DNA of 64,000 nucleotides. Origin: Brevibacillus laterosporus (GTDB taxonomy: Bacteria; Bacillota; Bacilli; Brevibacillales; Brevibacillaceae). The stretch lies in contig NZ_JAUKFY010000024.1 in NCBI RefSeq assembly GCF_030489605.1, forward strand, positions 1-64,000, written 5' to 3'. The stretch's first letter is position 1, and each line of letters opens with the position of its first letter. The notes below the pieces were generated by a model. That model had not been told where the DNA came from, searched no databases, and saw only the letters and a list, made by a program, of their open reading frames with translations. The position numbers and the translations under genes are program-made. Of the stretch, positions 52,500 through 61,021 are shown piece by piece.

Positions 52500-52934
52500 G
52501 GTGTTTGTCAGTGTAAATGAAGGTATAAGATCAGGTTGTCTTAGGTAACATATAGCTGTTGAGGTTGTTGGTAACGAATGTGTGGGATCACTTTTGAAAA
52601 ATCAGGCGACATTTCTCTAGCCTTTGCTAGTGAAGTGCCTATTTTAATCAGGAGGCGAATGGTCGCACGCAAAAATCGTTATTACCCCAAATGAAATGGC
52701 TGATCATTTTTTCTTTAGTAATCGCTTTCTTAAAAGGTGGATGAACGAAAGAAGAGTGACAATTGCCTAAGCATTGAAAAACAACCCGACCAAAGGCCGT
52801 CTCTTTTAAAGAGGCGGCTTTTGTAATTCTTGTTCGGTTATGTAATAGAGGGAAAAATGGGCTTACATAACAAAATATTGTGGACATGCCCGTCTTTCCT
52901 TGCACATACATATGTATCAAGGAGGGACTTTGCC
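52500..52934 (+). other. Mostly non-coding stretch with chained mini-ORFs and a terminator
   Basis: No ordinary gene. Three tiny frames (52659-52694, 52691-52744, 52741-52770) are joined by ATGA overlaps behind GGAGG; the middle one encodes MKWLIIFSLVIAFLKGG, which looks like a membrane helix. They may be chance. A terminator follows at 52792. Confidence 0.35.
52792..52825 (+). terminator. Intrinsic terminator
   Basis: AAAGGCCGTCTCTTT / AAAGAGGCGGCTTTT stem with T tail. Confidence 0.8.
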
Positions 52935-53372
52935 ATGGTGACGTTAGATTCAACCATTTCCTTTTTGATCTATATAACGGCCGTTTCCAGTGCAGCCGCT
53001 GGGGTAACAGAGATAGCTAAAAGCGCTATTCCTTTTCTAACGTATGATTATGTACCAGAAAATGATAGCTGTGAGGCACATTGTGAGGCTGGTAAAAAAC
53101 AACGGCTCAAAAAGCTATTTAATCTCGTATTCTCTGTTGTAGCGGCAGGCTGTATTTTTGCTGAATTAGGTTTAGATCCCGCACAAATCCTTATGGGGGC
53201 AGATACAGCCTATGAAGCTGATGCTTGGGGATCCCGTATTTGGACATGGGGAATTGTGGCTGTGTTTGGATCGCCTTTCTTTCATGCCATCTTAAAAATC
53301 CTGCAAGGATATCAGCAGACTGTAAGCAGCAAATTACCTCCTAAGCCAAAGCAGAAAATCAGTGGAAAATAG
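52935..53372 (+). CDS. Membrane protein of unknown function, 145 aa
   Basis: ATG 52935 follows AAGGAGGGACTTTG; longer in-frame starts upstream are unsupported. The protein has an N-terminal amphipathic or membrane segment (TISFLIYITAVSSAAAGVTEIA), a Cys/His-containing loop (NDSCEAHCEAGKKQ), a second span (LFNLVFSVVAAGCIFAELGL) and a third (IWTWGIVAVFGSPFFHAILKIL), then a proline/lysine-rich tail. The FGSPFFHAILKILQG end recalls small membrane proteins of phage or secretion loci, but I cannot name the family. Confidence 0.65.
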   Translation: MVTLDSTISFLIYITAVSSAAAGVTEIAKSAIPFLTYDYVPENDSCEAHCEAGKKQRLKKLFNLVFSVVAAGCIFAELGLDPAQILMGADTAYEADAWGSRIWTWGIVAVFGSPFFHAILKILQGYQQTVSSKLPPKPKQKISGK

Positions 53373-53488
53373 CGGAATCAGATTGTGTAAAAGCTTGCGC
53401 ACTTTATTATCCCTAAGGTAAGATATCGGTATTGCTTTGATTATACGTAACAACATACGAATGAATGCCAAGGTAGGGGAACATAAAG

Positions 53489-54064
53489 ATGAGAAATTGG
53501 AAAATGATTGTGGGAAGCGTTGTACTTGCATCTGTTGCAGCATTGACAGGCTGTCAGCCTACGGGGACCGCATCTGTAGCTCCTACAGAAAACACAACCC
53601 TCGCTCCTGCATTTGATCCTGAAAATGCCAAGGAGTTTGGGATTCGCGGAGCGCATGTTGGAGAAGGAATTAAAGAAGTCATGGATGCCATGAAGCCGGA
53701 AAAATATGAATTTATGGATATGATTAGCCGAGAATCGTTAACGGTTGAACAGTTAGCAAAAGGCGAAGGAAATATTACTACGGGCATTTTATTTGCAGAT
53801 CAAGCGCAGGTATTGGTAACGGTCCAAAAAGGAGTAGTAACCAGTATCATGGTCGGTGGCATACCGCAGGAGCAAATTGATAAATTTAAAACCAACAGAG
53901 GATTGTCTATGTATGACACGATAGACAAGGTTAAGCAGATATATGGAGATGTAGCTGGGAACAAGGAGCTTACGTATAAAGGAAGTAAATATCAAGTGAC
54001 ATTTAGTATAAATAACGGCAAGGTAATTGGCTATCGCTTCGATACGCTGGCTCAGAATAGCTGA
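53489..54064 (+). CDS. Lipoprotein of unknown function
   Basis: A 191-aa lipoprotein with lipobox AALTGC (Cys22) and no further membrane span. The body contains GIRGAHVGEGIKEVMDAMKPEKYEF, a beta-rich GNITTGILFADQAQVLVTVQKGVVTSIMVGG, and a C-terminal YKGSKYQVTFSINNGKVIGYRFD. The folding pattern (strand pairs flanking a helix) recalls SmpA/OmlA-type or PepSY-like small lipoproteins, but no certain match. Terminator directly after. Confidence 0.72.
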   Translation: MRNWKMIVGSVVLASVAALTGCQPTGTASVAPTENTTLAPAFDPENAKEFGIRGAHVGEGIKEVMDAMKPEKYEFMDMISRESLTVEQLAKGEGNITTGILFADQAQVLVTVQKGVVTSIMVGGIPQEQIDKFKTNRGLSMYDTIDKVKQIYGDVAGNKELTYKGSKYQVTFSINNGKVIGYRFDTLAQNS

Positions 54065-54071
54065 TCTTACC

Positions 54072-54115
54072 AAAAGAAGCATCTCCTACTGGGCGGAGGT
54101 GCTTCTTTGTTTTCT
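54072..54115. terminator. Bidirectional intrinsic terminator
   Basis: AAGAAGCATCTCC / GGAGGTGCTTCTT stem with T tail; the convergent gene at 54144 ends just beyond. Confidence 0.88.
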
Positions 54116-54143
54116 TTTGTATATGTTAGAGAATTATTTGAAT

Positions 54144-54644
54144 TTATGCAGAAGGAATACCTGGATGCCAATCCAGTATAACCTTATAACGGCTAGCTAA
54201 TTGATCTAGCAGCTCCTTGTGATTCGTGTCTACAATGATGGTTTGCTCCTTAGCGGTAAAGGAAACCAGAATATACTGCTCCATTTGTTCATATGCTTCC
54301 TGATGATCATGAGTAAGAGGATTGTCTGAAAATCGAAAAAAGCTCACGAGATTAGCATATACATATTGACGGTCATGCAAACTGATAAACCCATAATCGC
54401 TCAGCCTCGGGCTTGTCACGCCCTCTGGAAGCAACCACAAGGAGAAACATTCGGTTCCGGCCTGATATCTGGCAGCGATCTGCAATAATCGCTGTTGGTC
54501 GTCTTCGGTGGACACGATCATTAATTTTTTATCCCGATCGATTACTTTTACCTGTTCGCCAATCTTATGTACGAATTGTGCATAAAATCCGGGGAGCTTT
54601 CCTTTGGGCATTTCTATTTCCACACCATATACAAGAGGTACCAT
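54144..54644 (-). CDS. Hypothetical protein, 166 aa
   Basis: ATG 54644 lies behind AGGAGGCAAAACA. The protein is soluble and mixed alpha/beta: an N-terminal strand VPLVYGVEIEMPKG, a segment VKVIDRDKKLMIVSTEDDQQRLLQIAARYQ, and a C-terminal repeat-like segment FTAKEQTIIVDTNHKELLDQLASRYKVILDW. The two parts may be halves of a duplicated domain, since 'helix-strand-ARYQ/SRYK' recurs. No family recognised. It precedes the divergent YqgX-like gene by about 95 bases. Confidence 0.65.
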   Translation of the reverse strand: MVPLVYGVEIEMPKGKLPGFYAQFVHKIGEQVKVIDRDKKLMIVSTEDDQQRLLQIAARYQAGTECFSLWLLPEGVTSPRLSDYGFISLHDRQYVYANLVSFFRFSDNPLTHDHQEAYEQMEQYILVSFTAKEQTIIVDTNHKELLDQLASRYKVILDWHPGIPSA

Positions 54645-54738
54645 TGTTTTGCCTCCTATCTCTCTGATACTATAATACTGTAGCAATTATTGCCATTGTA
54701 TGTAAAGACAACGGCTAAGGCAAGGGAAGGAGTTTTTT

Positions 54739-55374
54739 ATGAACATAGAAGTACGTTCTGTTGAATTGGGACCGTTTGAGACAAATGCCTATATGATTAA
54801 AAATGTGGAGACTGGGGAGACGATTGTGGTTGACCCAGGTATGAATCCTGGACCCTTATTGCAAGCAATGAAGTCAGAGAAGGTAGTGGCTATTCTACTA
54901 ACTCATGCTCATTTAGATCATATTGGTGGACTGACAGAGCTTCGAGAACAAACGAAAGCGCCTGTATATATTCATTCAATCGAACAGAGCTGGCTGACTG
55001 ACCCTGAATTAAATGGTTCACAACGCTTTGGATTCGCACCAATTATCTGTGAGCCTGCTGAATATTTGGTAGAAGAAGGGCAAGAGCTTCAGCTAGCAGG
55101 GCTGTCCATTCAGGTGTTACACACACCGGGTCATTCTCCGGGAAGTGCCACTTATGTAATCGGTCAGCATTGTTTTAGCGGAGATGTTTTATTTGCTAAC
55201 TCAATTGGACGCTCCGATTTAAGAGGTGGAGATTACGATACATTGATTAGCAGCATCCAAGATAAGCTCTTTGAACTGCCTGACCAGACAATTGTCTATC
55301 CGGGGCATGGACCACTGACTACAATTGATCGGGAAAAAACATTCAATCCGTATGTTTCCGGTTCACTTGGATAA
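54739..55374 (+). CDS. yqgX: MBL-fold metallo-hydrolase (YqgX / glyoxalase II-like)
   Basis: A 211-aa enzyme with the full metal-ligand set: THAHLDHIGG (HxHxDH), TPGHSPGSATY, FSGDVLFANSIGRSDL and VYPGHGPLTT. The dizinc hydrolase fold acts on thioesters or related esters. The length and sequence resemble B. subtilis YqgX, and the DUF2626 (yqgY) and MgsR (yqgZ) genes occur farther downstream, preserving that order with insertions. Substrate unknown. Ribosome site AAGGGAAGGAG. Confidence 0.88.
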   Translation: MNIEVRSVELGPFETNAYMIKNVETGETIVVDPGMNPGPLLQAMKSEKVVAILLTHAHLDHIGGLTELREQTKAPVYIHSIEQSWLTDPELNGSQRFGFAPIICEPAEYLVEEGQELQLAGLSIQVLHTPGHSPGSATYVIGQHCFSGDVLFANSIGRSDLRGGDYDTLISSIQDKLFELPDQTIVYPGHGPLTTIDREKTFNPYVSGSLG

Positions 55375-55390
55375 CTGTCTATTTAGAAAA

Positions 55391-55434
55391 GCAAAAAGCT
55401 AGCAAGGATATTTGTTCCTGTGCTAGCTTTTTTA
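55391..55434. terminator. Intrinsic terminator
   Basis: AAAAGCTAGCA / TGCTAGCTTTTTT stem between convergent genes. Confidence 0.85.
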
Positions 55435-55456
55435 CTTGTATGGAAAATGAATTCTT

Positions 55457-56515
55457 CTACAAGATATTGAATTTCACTTTAATTTGTAGCTTGTGTTCAT
55501 CCAAAGTGGCTTCTTGAACGTGAATGTTTGGGTTGATTAACGCAGGATAAAAGCTGAGGTTATATTGCTTTGCCATTTCCTCTGCTGTGCTCTCTGGAAG
55601 ATCATAACCGTCAAACATTAGTTTTTTAATATGAAACCGTAATTCTGTGGGCGAGACCACTTCGTAAGAACCTATAATTTTCAAATTCACCTGATTGTAG
55701 TTACCTACTACTTCCAGCTGGTTATGGTCAAACGCAAAGTACGCATGCTGGAAGATCGGATCCTTTGAAAGCAAGAACTTATTAAATTCCTCCTCTGTAA
55801 TCGTTAGCTTGTGAGTAAACAAGCCTTCGGACTGAATGTGATCCGGAGTAATCAGTTGAGGAAGATCCTGCATCACTCTAGCCAGCACGCCAAAAAAGTC
55901 TTGGAACACAGGTAAGCCGCGCGAACGCCAATCCTTAATTAGATTTTCCATTAATGCTTCCACAGAAGAGGAATCAGACAATTTTTGCAGATTCTCTTCC
56001 TTCAACAGTTTAATGGCAATCATATCAGCAAGGCGTTTTTCGTATATCTGCCGTAATTCTCTAATCTTTTTAAGCTGACTTTGCTTTTGTAAAGATAAGT
56101 CATTGGCGCGGGCTAGCTCTACTTGAAAACTCTCCAGTTTTTTCATGTCACTGGTAAAAATGATTTCCAAAAGCCGTGCGCTTGTCAGCACCTGATTAAA
56201 ATCGTCTGCACTAAACAGCAGGGTTAACAAATCATTTCGTTTCCCCATGTAATAGGCTCTAGCCACTTTTCCAGCATGTTTGCGTTTGGATGAGATCGTA
56301 AGTTCTTGCTTCTTTGCTTCAAGTTCAAGCTCTGCCAAATCCCGATTGAGTTTACTCTCATCCAGCTTTAAAAGCTGAAGATTACGCTCCAACTCCAGTT
56401 GGGTTAGATGCTGCTGCAAAATCGTTTTCTCCAAGGGGAGGGCTTCCTCCGCTGTAGCTAAAGACGGAGGAAGAGCCAGCAAGAAACAAAGGAAAAATAG
56501 GATTCTTTTAGACAT
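55457..56515 (-). CDS. Exported coiled-coil protein (PcsB-like N-terminus)
   Basis: A 352-aa protein with a signal peptide (FFLCFLLALPPSLATAEE). Residues about 30-200 form an antiparallel coiled coil resembling the PcsB/EnvC/RipC scaffolds (LERNLQLLKLDESKLNRDLAELELEAKKQ, then ARAYYMGKRNDLLTLLFSADDFNQVL, a motif typical of that group). The C-terminal half is not a peptidase but a beta-rich domain of unknown role (FEVVSPTELRFHIKKLMF-like). It probably acts in wall remodelling as a scaffold. ATG 56515 overlaps no neighbour; the next gene upstream is 16 bases away, so co-transcription is likely. Confidence 0.75.
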   Translation of the reverse strand: MSKRILFFLCFLLALPPSLATAEEALPLEKTILQQHLTQLELERNLQLLKLDESKLNRDLAELELEAKKQELTISSKRKHAGKVARAYYMGKRNDLLTLLFSADDFNQVLTSARLLEIIFTSDMKKLESFQVELARANDLSLQKQSQLKKIRELRQIYEKRLADMIAIKLLKEENLQKLSDSSSVEALMENLIKDWRSRGLPVFQDFFGVLARVMQDLPQLITPDHIQSEGLFTHKLTITEEEFNKFLLSKDPIFQHAYFAFDHNQLEVVGNYNQVNLKIIGSYEVVSPTELRFHIKKLMFDGYDLPESTAEEMAKQYNLSFYPALINPNIHVQEATLDEHKLQIKVKFNIL

Positions 56516-56531
56516 AGGCTTTTGTCAATAA

Positions 56532-57635
56532 TTAAAAGGAGCCTTGTTGTAATTGAGACAGTGTAATAACTTCATCAGACTTAGGAAGTGTAAGTTCCCA
56601 TTTAGGAGCTACATTGTAGTTAGAAGTCTTTTGTTCAAAAGTAAGCGAGAGACCAATTGTGCCATATTCAGGTTTTTCTTTATCAGAAACCTTTACGTCC
56701 CAATCTACTAATTGATATGGAATATTATTGTCTTTATCAACTACTACATAAGTATTTGCTTTTTGGATGTTAAAGTTTGATTTGATCAAATCTTTGTTTT
56801 TGTCGATTTCGGCAGAAACTTCTTTCAAGCCTTTTTTCATTTCCTCAAGTTGATTGGAATCTTGTGCTAAGATATCTTTATAAGCAGGTGTTTCAGACAT
56901 CACTTTAACCACTTCAGGAATCACATTGTCTACTGTTGTTTTTAAGAAAGGAATCAAATTATCATTAGTCAATTTCATGTTGATAATGCGATCAGCTTTT
57001 ACATCAGCAGGTAGATTAGCAATTTCTTCTTTTTTAGCCTCTACAAAATAATCAGGACCATAGTGTTTAAAGAGGGAATCAACGATTTTAACTGTTGCTT
57101 CTTTTTGTTTTTTCATTGCTTCAGGTGAGAAATCAGGTACGCTTGCTGGTTGGCCTTGAGCTTCAGCCATTTGTTTCATTTCTTTATAATCAAGTTCAAT
57201 ATATTTACCTTCTAATTTTTCCATACCAGGAATGAGTCCGATAGCAGGAACCTTAATCCACATTTTATCTTGATTCATAATCATTGGTACTGAGAAAGTG
57301 GTGTTAACACCTTGCATATTTATTTTTGCATCAAGGATAAGTTCTGTTTGGAAAGGCTCTACAGATTGGTTTCCATGGTAGGAAAGCTCAGAATTTTTTA
57401 ATACATCTAGAACCATTTTCGCCTGTGGATCTTTTTGTAGCTGCTCTTCTGTTGCATCTACTTTGAATTTCAAGGAACCACTAAAGCTGTAAGAGTTCAA
57501 AGAAAGTTGTTTCTTGTAAGCTTCTTGTGCTACATCTTTTCCTGACTGCTGTTTAGCCCCACAGCCAACGAGAAGAAGGGCAAACATAGCAAAGATGGCA
57601 AGAAAGATTGGTAGCTTGGACTTAAACGTTTTCAT
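56532..57635 (-). CDS. Lipoprotein with LolA-like/DUF6612-like domain
   Basis: ATG 57635 follows TAGGAGGTTT (six-base spacing) and gives 367 aa. The lipobox is LLLVGC after a typical basic and hydrophobic signal peptide. The mature protein has alternating strands and helices (AYKKQLSLNSYSFSGSLKFKVDATEEQLQ) reminiscent of LolA/LppX-type lipid-binding barrels and DUF6612 proteins. It likely binds a hydrophobic ligand in the envelope. It is upstream of the coiled-coil gene on the minus strand. Confidence 0.75.
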   Translation of the reverse strand: MKTFKSKLPIFLAIFAMFALLLVGCGAKQQSGKDVAQEAYKKQLSLNSYSFSGSLKFKVDATEEQLQKDPQAKMVLDVLKNSELSYHGNQSVEPFQTELILDAKINMQGVNTTFSVPMIMNQDKMWIKVPAIGLIPGMEKLEGKYIELDYKEMKQMAEAQGQPASVPDFSPEAMKKQKEATVKIVDSLFKHYGPDYFVEAKKEEIANLPADVKADRIINMKLTNDNLIPFLKTTVDNVIPEVVKVMSETPAYKDILAQDSNQLEEMKKGLKEVSAEIDKNKDLIKSNFNIQKANTYVVVDKDNNIPYQLVDWDVKVSDKEKPEYGTIGLSLTFEQKTSNYNVAPKWELTLPKSDEVITLSQLQQGSF

Positions 57636-57760
57636 CATAAACCTCCTAAATTTTTGCATAATACCTATACCATTATAGACGTTCTTTCCTCGTTTGTGTG
57701 TAAAAAAAATGTTGCCACATTTTTAACGAATTTATTTGTCGTTTAAGGAGATGTAAATGC

Positions 57761-58957
57761 ATGACATCAGAACTAAGAAGATATCTATGCAAAGAAATGA
57801 AAAATCAGAAGAATAAAATGATTCGATTTGTTGAATTCATGGCAATTTGTTTATATCATCAAGATCTTGGCTACTACATGAAACAGAGAAATAAGGTGGG
57901 AAAAAAGGGGGACTTTTATACTAGTTCTCAAGTGAGTAACATCTTTGGTGAGACATTATCTGATTCGATTCTCCTGTTTTTTAAGGATAATGAAATGATC
58001 AACCCTGTGTTGATGGAGGTAGGGGGCGGAACAGGGGGCCTGATGGAGCAGGTTTTGACCAGAATCAGAGAGGTAGATGCCGAATTGTATGCGAGACTGC
58101 GAGTAATTATGGTAGAAATAAGTCCGTATCATGCTCATCTACAAAAAGAAAGGTTACAGGATTTTTCACTTCCAAAAATCTGGTACAAAACAGTAGAGGA
58201 AGCGGCCAGAAATGAGCGATTTCAGGGTGTCATTTTCTCTAATGAATATTTTGATGCCTTTCCTGTCCATTTATTGGAAAGGGTCTGCGGGAAATGGCAT
58301 GAGATCGGCATTGGCTTCGATCAAAAACTTGGAACAAACACCCAGCAAGCTAGCTTAACCACATCAGATAGGAAGCAACTAACAGATTCAGATGAGGCTC
58401 AAGCTGTTGTTTTTCAAGAAGGATATATGTCTGAAATATCTCCGGAAATAATGGCTATCATCAATAAACTTCCAAAAGGGTTGCCAGATGGAATGCGCAT
58501 AGAGGTACAGGCGGGAGTAAAAGAGGTGATGATCGCCTTGAGCAGCATGCTAGAACGCGGACGAGTAATTAGTATTGACTATGGGGATTTAACAGAGGAT
58601 TTGTATCATCCTAGTCGGAAAAATGGAACTCTTGCTTGCTATTATCAACATCAGATGAACGAAGATTATTTAGAGCGGTTAGGAGAACAGGATATAACCG
58701 CACATGTTAATTTTAGCAGATTGATCGAATATGGAGCTGAGGCAGGGCTTCTGACTAAATCGTTTACACGCCAAGATCAGTTTTTGCTTGCAAATGGTAT
58801 TTTAGACAAGGCTCAGGCACATCAGGACGCTGATCCGTTTACAAGTGTAGCAATGAAGCGTAATCGAGCCATCCAGCAGTTAATTTTACCCAGTGGAATG
58901 GGTGGATTATTCCGAGTGCTGATACAAGAGAAGCTGATGGATAGGGAAAGAAAATAA
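57761..58957 (+). CDS. SAM-dependent methyltransferase of the MidA/NDUFAF7 family
   Basis: A 398-aa enzyme resembling COG1565: motif I EVGGGTGGLMEQ, N-terminal MIRFVEFMAICLYHQDLGYYMKQRNKVGKKGDFYTSSQVSNIFGE, and GVIFSNEYFDAFPVHLLE. In mitochondria the family symmetrically dimethylates arginine of a complex I subunit; the bacterial target is unknown. RBS: AAGGAGATG with start ATG 57761. It stands between the lipoprotein and YqgY-like genes. A terminator follows. Confidence 0.9.
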   Translation: MTSELRRYLCKEMKNQKNKMIRFVEFMAICLYHQDLGYYMKQRNKVGKKGDFYTSSQVSNIFGETLSDSILLFFKDNEMINPVLMEVGGGTGGLMEQVLTRIREVDAELYARLRVIMVEISPYHAHLQKERLQDFSLPKIWYKTVEEAARNERFQGVIFSNEYFDAFPVHLLERVCGKWHEIGIGFDQKLGTNTQQASLTTSDRKQLTDSDEAQAVVFQEGYMSEISPEIMAIINKLPKGLPDGMRIEVQAGVKEVMIALSSMLERGRVISIDYGDLTEDLYHPSRKNGTLACYYQHQMNEDYLERLGEQDITAHVNFSRLIEYGAEAGLLTKSFTRQDQFLLANGILDKAQAHQDADPFTSVAMKRNRAIQQLILPSGMGGLFRVLIQEKLMDRERK

Positions 58958-58975
58958 ATGCAGGTAATGACTAAA

Positions 58976-59014
58976 ACAAAAGAGCGAATGCCTAGACGGA
59001 GTTCGCTCTTTGTC
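58976..59014. terminator. Intrinsic terminator between convergent genes
   Basis: AAAGAGCGAA / TTCGCTCTTT stem with thirteen-base loop. Confidence 0.82.
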
Positions 59015-59033
59015 GTGTTTAACATAACTAATT

Positions 59034-59306
59034 TTACATTAATAAGTGCAGGAATGAATGTTCTCCTCCTGCTGATGCTGGTGGCATTCCGTAGAACGTG
59101 TAATACGTAAAGCCTACAAATGAAACAAACATAAAACAGAAGAAAAGATTCAAATAGGTTCTTTCTGTGAGACGCATATAACCAAGGGCCAGGAAAATGG
59201 CAGTCAATCCGAAGAACAACAATGACATTGGGAACAATTTACCCCAGAAGGCCATAATAGCAATCATTAGTGTCCAGAAGCTAAGTACGCGAAACATACG
59301 ATCCAT
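59034..59306 (-). CDS. yqgY: DUF2626 membrane protein (YqgY-like)
   Basis: ATG 59306, after AAAGGGGGG, gives 90 aa. Three membrane spans cover most of the chain: VLSFWTLMIAIMAFWG, FPMSLLFFGLTAIFLALGYM and LFFCFMFVSFVGFTYYTFYGMP. The DUF2626 landmarks MDRMFRVL at the N-terminus and GFTYYT near the end are present. The name YqgY rests on its position between the YqgX-like and MgsR genes and on family membership. Function unknown. Confidence 0.85.
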   Translation of the reverse strand: MDRMFRVLSFWTLMIAIMAFWGKLFPMSLLFFGLTAIFLALGYMRLTERTYLNLFFCFMFVSFVGFTYYTFYGMPPASAGGEHSFLHLLM

Positions 59307-59400
59307 ATGTATCCCCCCTTTGGCAGAACTTTTTGAAAAGATTGTCGTTTTCATTATATAGGACATGTCAAGCAGTGTAAACGGTTGAGGTTTGACAGAA

Positions 59401-60108
59401 TTATGTCAGGTGTTCTTGCAGATTAGCGATTACATAATTACATGACTCGCATCCGCCAATCATTGATGTTTCAGGTATCAGCTCAATATTGCCAAAGTAG
59501 GCTTGGAAAATCCCCTCCAGCATAGCGTGATGCATTTTGCAGATGTTTGCCGGATGTTTTTTTGCAATTTCTGAAAAGGTACAGTTGAATACGCGAAAAC
59601 GCACGTGATGATCATCAGTTACCTCAAATTGAGGACGCAAACCCTGTGCCAAAGCAATTCGGTAAATACAATCCAATTTGTCTTCTAGTGTACGTGAAGG
59701 AGTCAGTTTGTTTTTGTCCTGCGCGCGTTTAGCCGCTTCTAGACCCAAGCGTTTTCCCATCGTAACTAAAGCTTCCTGTCCTGCTACTCCCAAGGAAAGG
59801 AGCGATTCAATGGCAATGTCTGCCAAAAGCTGATAGTCCCTTGGAGGAAATTGCAGGCTAACAACCTCATCCGAAATAGAGTAAAGTCGACTGGGTCTTC
59901 CGCCCTTTCCGCTTTTGTCCAGTTGAGATTGGAGTAATTGAACGTCTTCCAATTTAGTCAAATGCAGACGGGCTACGTTAGGGTGAATGGAAAACTGTTC
60001 CGCCACTTCATGAACTGTTACAGGTTTGCTTGCATCGGTTACATATTGATAGATAGAAAAACGTGTGGGGTCTGCGAGGGCGCTGGTTAATTTTTGCGCC
60101 TTTTCCAT
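59401..60108 (-). CDS. ArsR/SufR-like winged-helix regulator with cysteine cluster
   Basis: A 235-aa protein with an N-terminal winged helix: LTSALADPTRFSIYQYVTD, VHEVAEQFSIHPNVARLHLTKLED, and the wing GRPSRLYSIS. The C-terminal half carries cysteines at about 147, 176, 190, 220 and 223, including HPANIC and GGCESC, in a pattern resembling the iron-sulphur cluster site of SufR. It could therefore sense Fe-S status or oxygen. It is divergent from mgsR, and a palindrome lies between (60276-60288), so that promoter is a plausible target. ATG 60108 follows AAAGGGGGGA. Confidence 0.78.
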   Translation of the reverse strand: MEKAQKLTSALADPTRFSIYQYVTDASKPVTVHEVAEQFSIHPNVARLHLTKLEDVQLLQSQLDKSGKGGRPSRLYSISDEVVSLQFPPRDYQLLADIAIESLLSLGVAGQEALVTMGKRLGLEAAKRAQDKNKLTPSRTLEDKLDCIYRIALAQGLRPQFEVTDDHHVRFRVFNCTFSEIAKKHPANICKMHHAMLEGIFQAYFGNIELIPETSMIGGCESCNYVIANLQEHLT

Positions 60109-60232
60109 TAAAAATCCCCCCTTTCAAAAACATTCGTCTTATAGTGTAGCCCATTTCTAGTGAATTGTTAAGCTTCTGTTATATATCTTTGATTTGTAAA
60201 TAATTTTTATTAAGATTTTATATTAAATACTA

Positions 60233-60288
60233 TTGACATAGTGTTTAATGAAGGACTAGAATCTACTATAGAAAGTAAAGTGACTTTA
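60233..60288 (+). promoter_or_regulatory. Promoter and palindromic operator of mgsR
   Basis: TTGACA (60233-60238), 18-base spacer, TAGAAT (60257-60262), with a start expected near 60269. A perfect palindrome TAAAGT-g-ACTTTA (60276-60288) lies just past the start, ideal for repressor binding. Confidence 0.65.
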
Positions 60289-60338
60289 TCAATACATGTA
60301 AATTATCTTTAGACCTTTATTATATGGAGGAATGCAAT

Positions 60339-60719
60339 ATGGCAACAGCTATGAAAGATGCAAATCTCGGTACGTTGACATTTTTTACATATCCGAGCTG
60401 CACATCCTGTCGTAAAGCAAAAGCGTGGTTGGCTGAAAACGGAGTGAATTACGAAGAACGTCACCTGTTCAAAAACCCACCAAGCGTGCGCGAGCTTATG
60501 GAAATAGCTAAGATGACGTCAAGCGGTCTGGATGAATTGTTATCTACTCGCAGTCAGAAGTTCAAAGATTTAGACATGGATATTAACGATATGACCGTAT
60601 CAGAACTATTAGAAATGCTGAGTGAAGATCCTGCATTATTGAAACGTCCTATTTTAACAGATGGCGAGCATCTAATTGTTGGCTACAATCAATCAGCTAT
60701 GAAAGAATTTTTTCTATAA
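60339..60719 (+). CDS. mgsR: MgsR/Spx-like ArsC-family regulator (YqgZ)
   Basis: A 126-aa thioredoxin-fold protein with the CxxC redox motif in YPSCTSCRKAKAWL (Cys21 and Cys24) and the following ERHLFKNPPS, TRSQKFKDL, VSELLEMLSEDPALLKRPILTDGEHLIVGYN, which match B. subtilis MgsR (YqgZ) very closely. MgsR acts with RNA polymerase in general stress; the redox switch controls its activity. ATG 60339 follows TGGAGG. It lies divergent from the SufR-like regulator. Confidence 0.93.
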   Translation: MATAMKDANLGTLTFFTYPSCTSCRKAKAWLAENGVNYEERHLFKNPPSVRELMEIAKMTSSGLDELLSTRSQKFKDLDMDINDMTVSELLEMLSEDPALLKRPILTDGEHLIVGYNQSAMKEFFL

Positions 60720-60769
60720 AAGGAATTGAGTAACTAATTGGATTTACCGCTATTTTATCATTTATCAAA

Positions 60770-60852
60770 AGAATGTCCACATTGTAACAGGCCTTGAACT
60801 GCTTTCCAGCACATTTGCAAGCAAGCCTTTACGAGTGGACATTTTTTTGTTG
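60770..60852 (+). terminator. Long hairpin after mgsR, possible terminator
   Basis: AATGTCCAC (60773-60781) and GTGGACATT (60836-60844) can form a nine-bp base stem, with an internal AGGC/GCCT helix, and seven Ts follow. The loop is large, so it could also be a short structured RNA. Confidence 0.5.
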
Positions 60853-61021
60853 TATATGAAAATAAATTTCCTGGACCCTGCTTCTCATGCTTGCTATCGG
60901 GCAACAACATGTGAATTTGTTAAAAAAATCATTGATTCTACCTAAATATAGAGGGGAAACGGGTTTTCGCGACAAGCTTGTCCATACTACAATGGAAGCA
61001 GTTGCGAAGGGAGTGTTTGTC

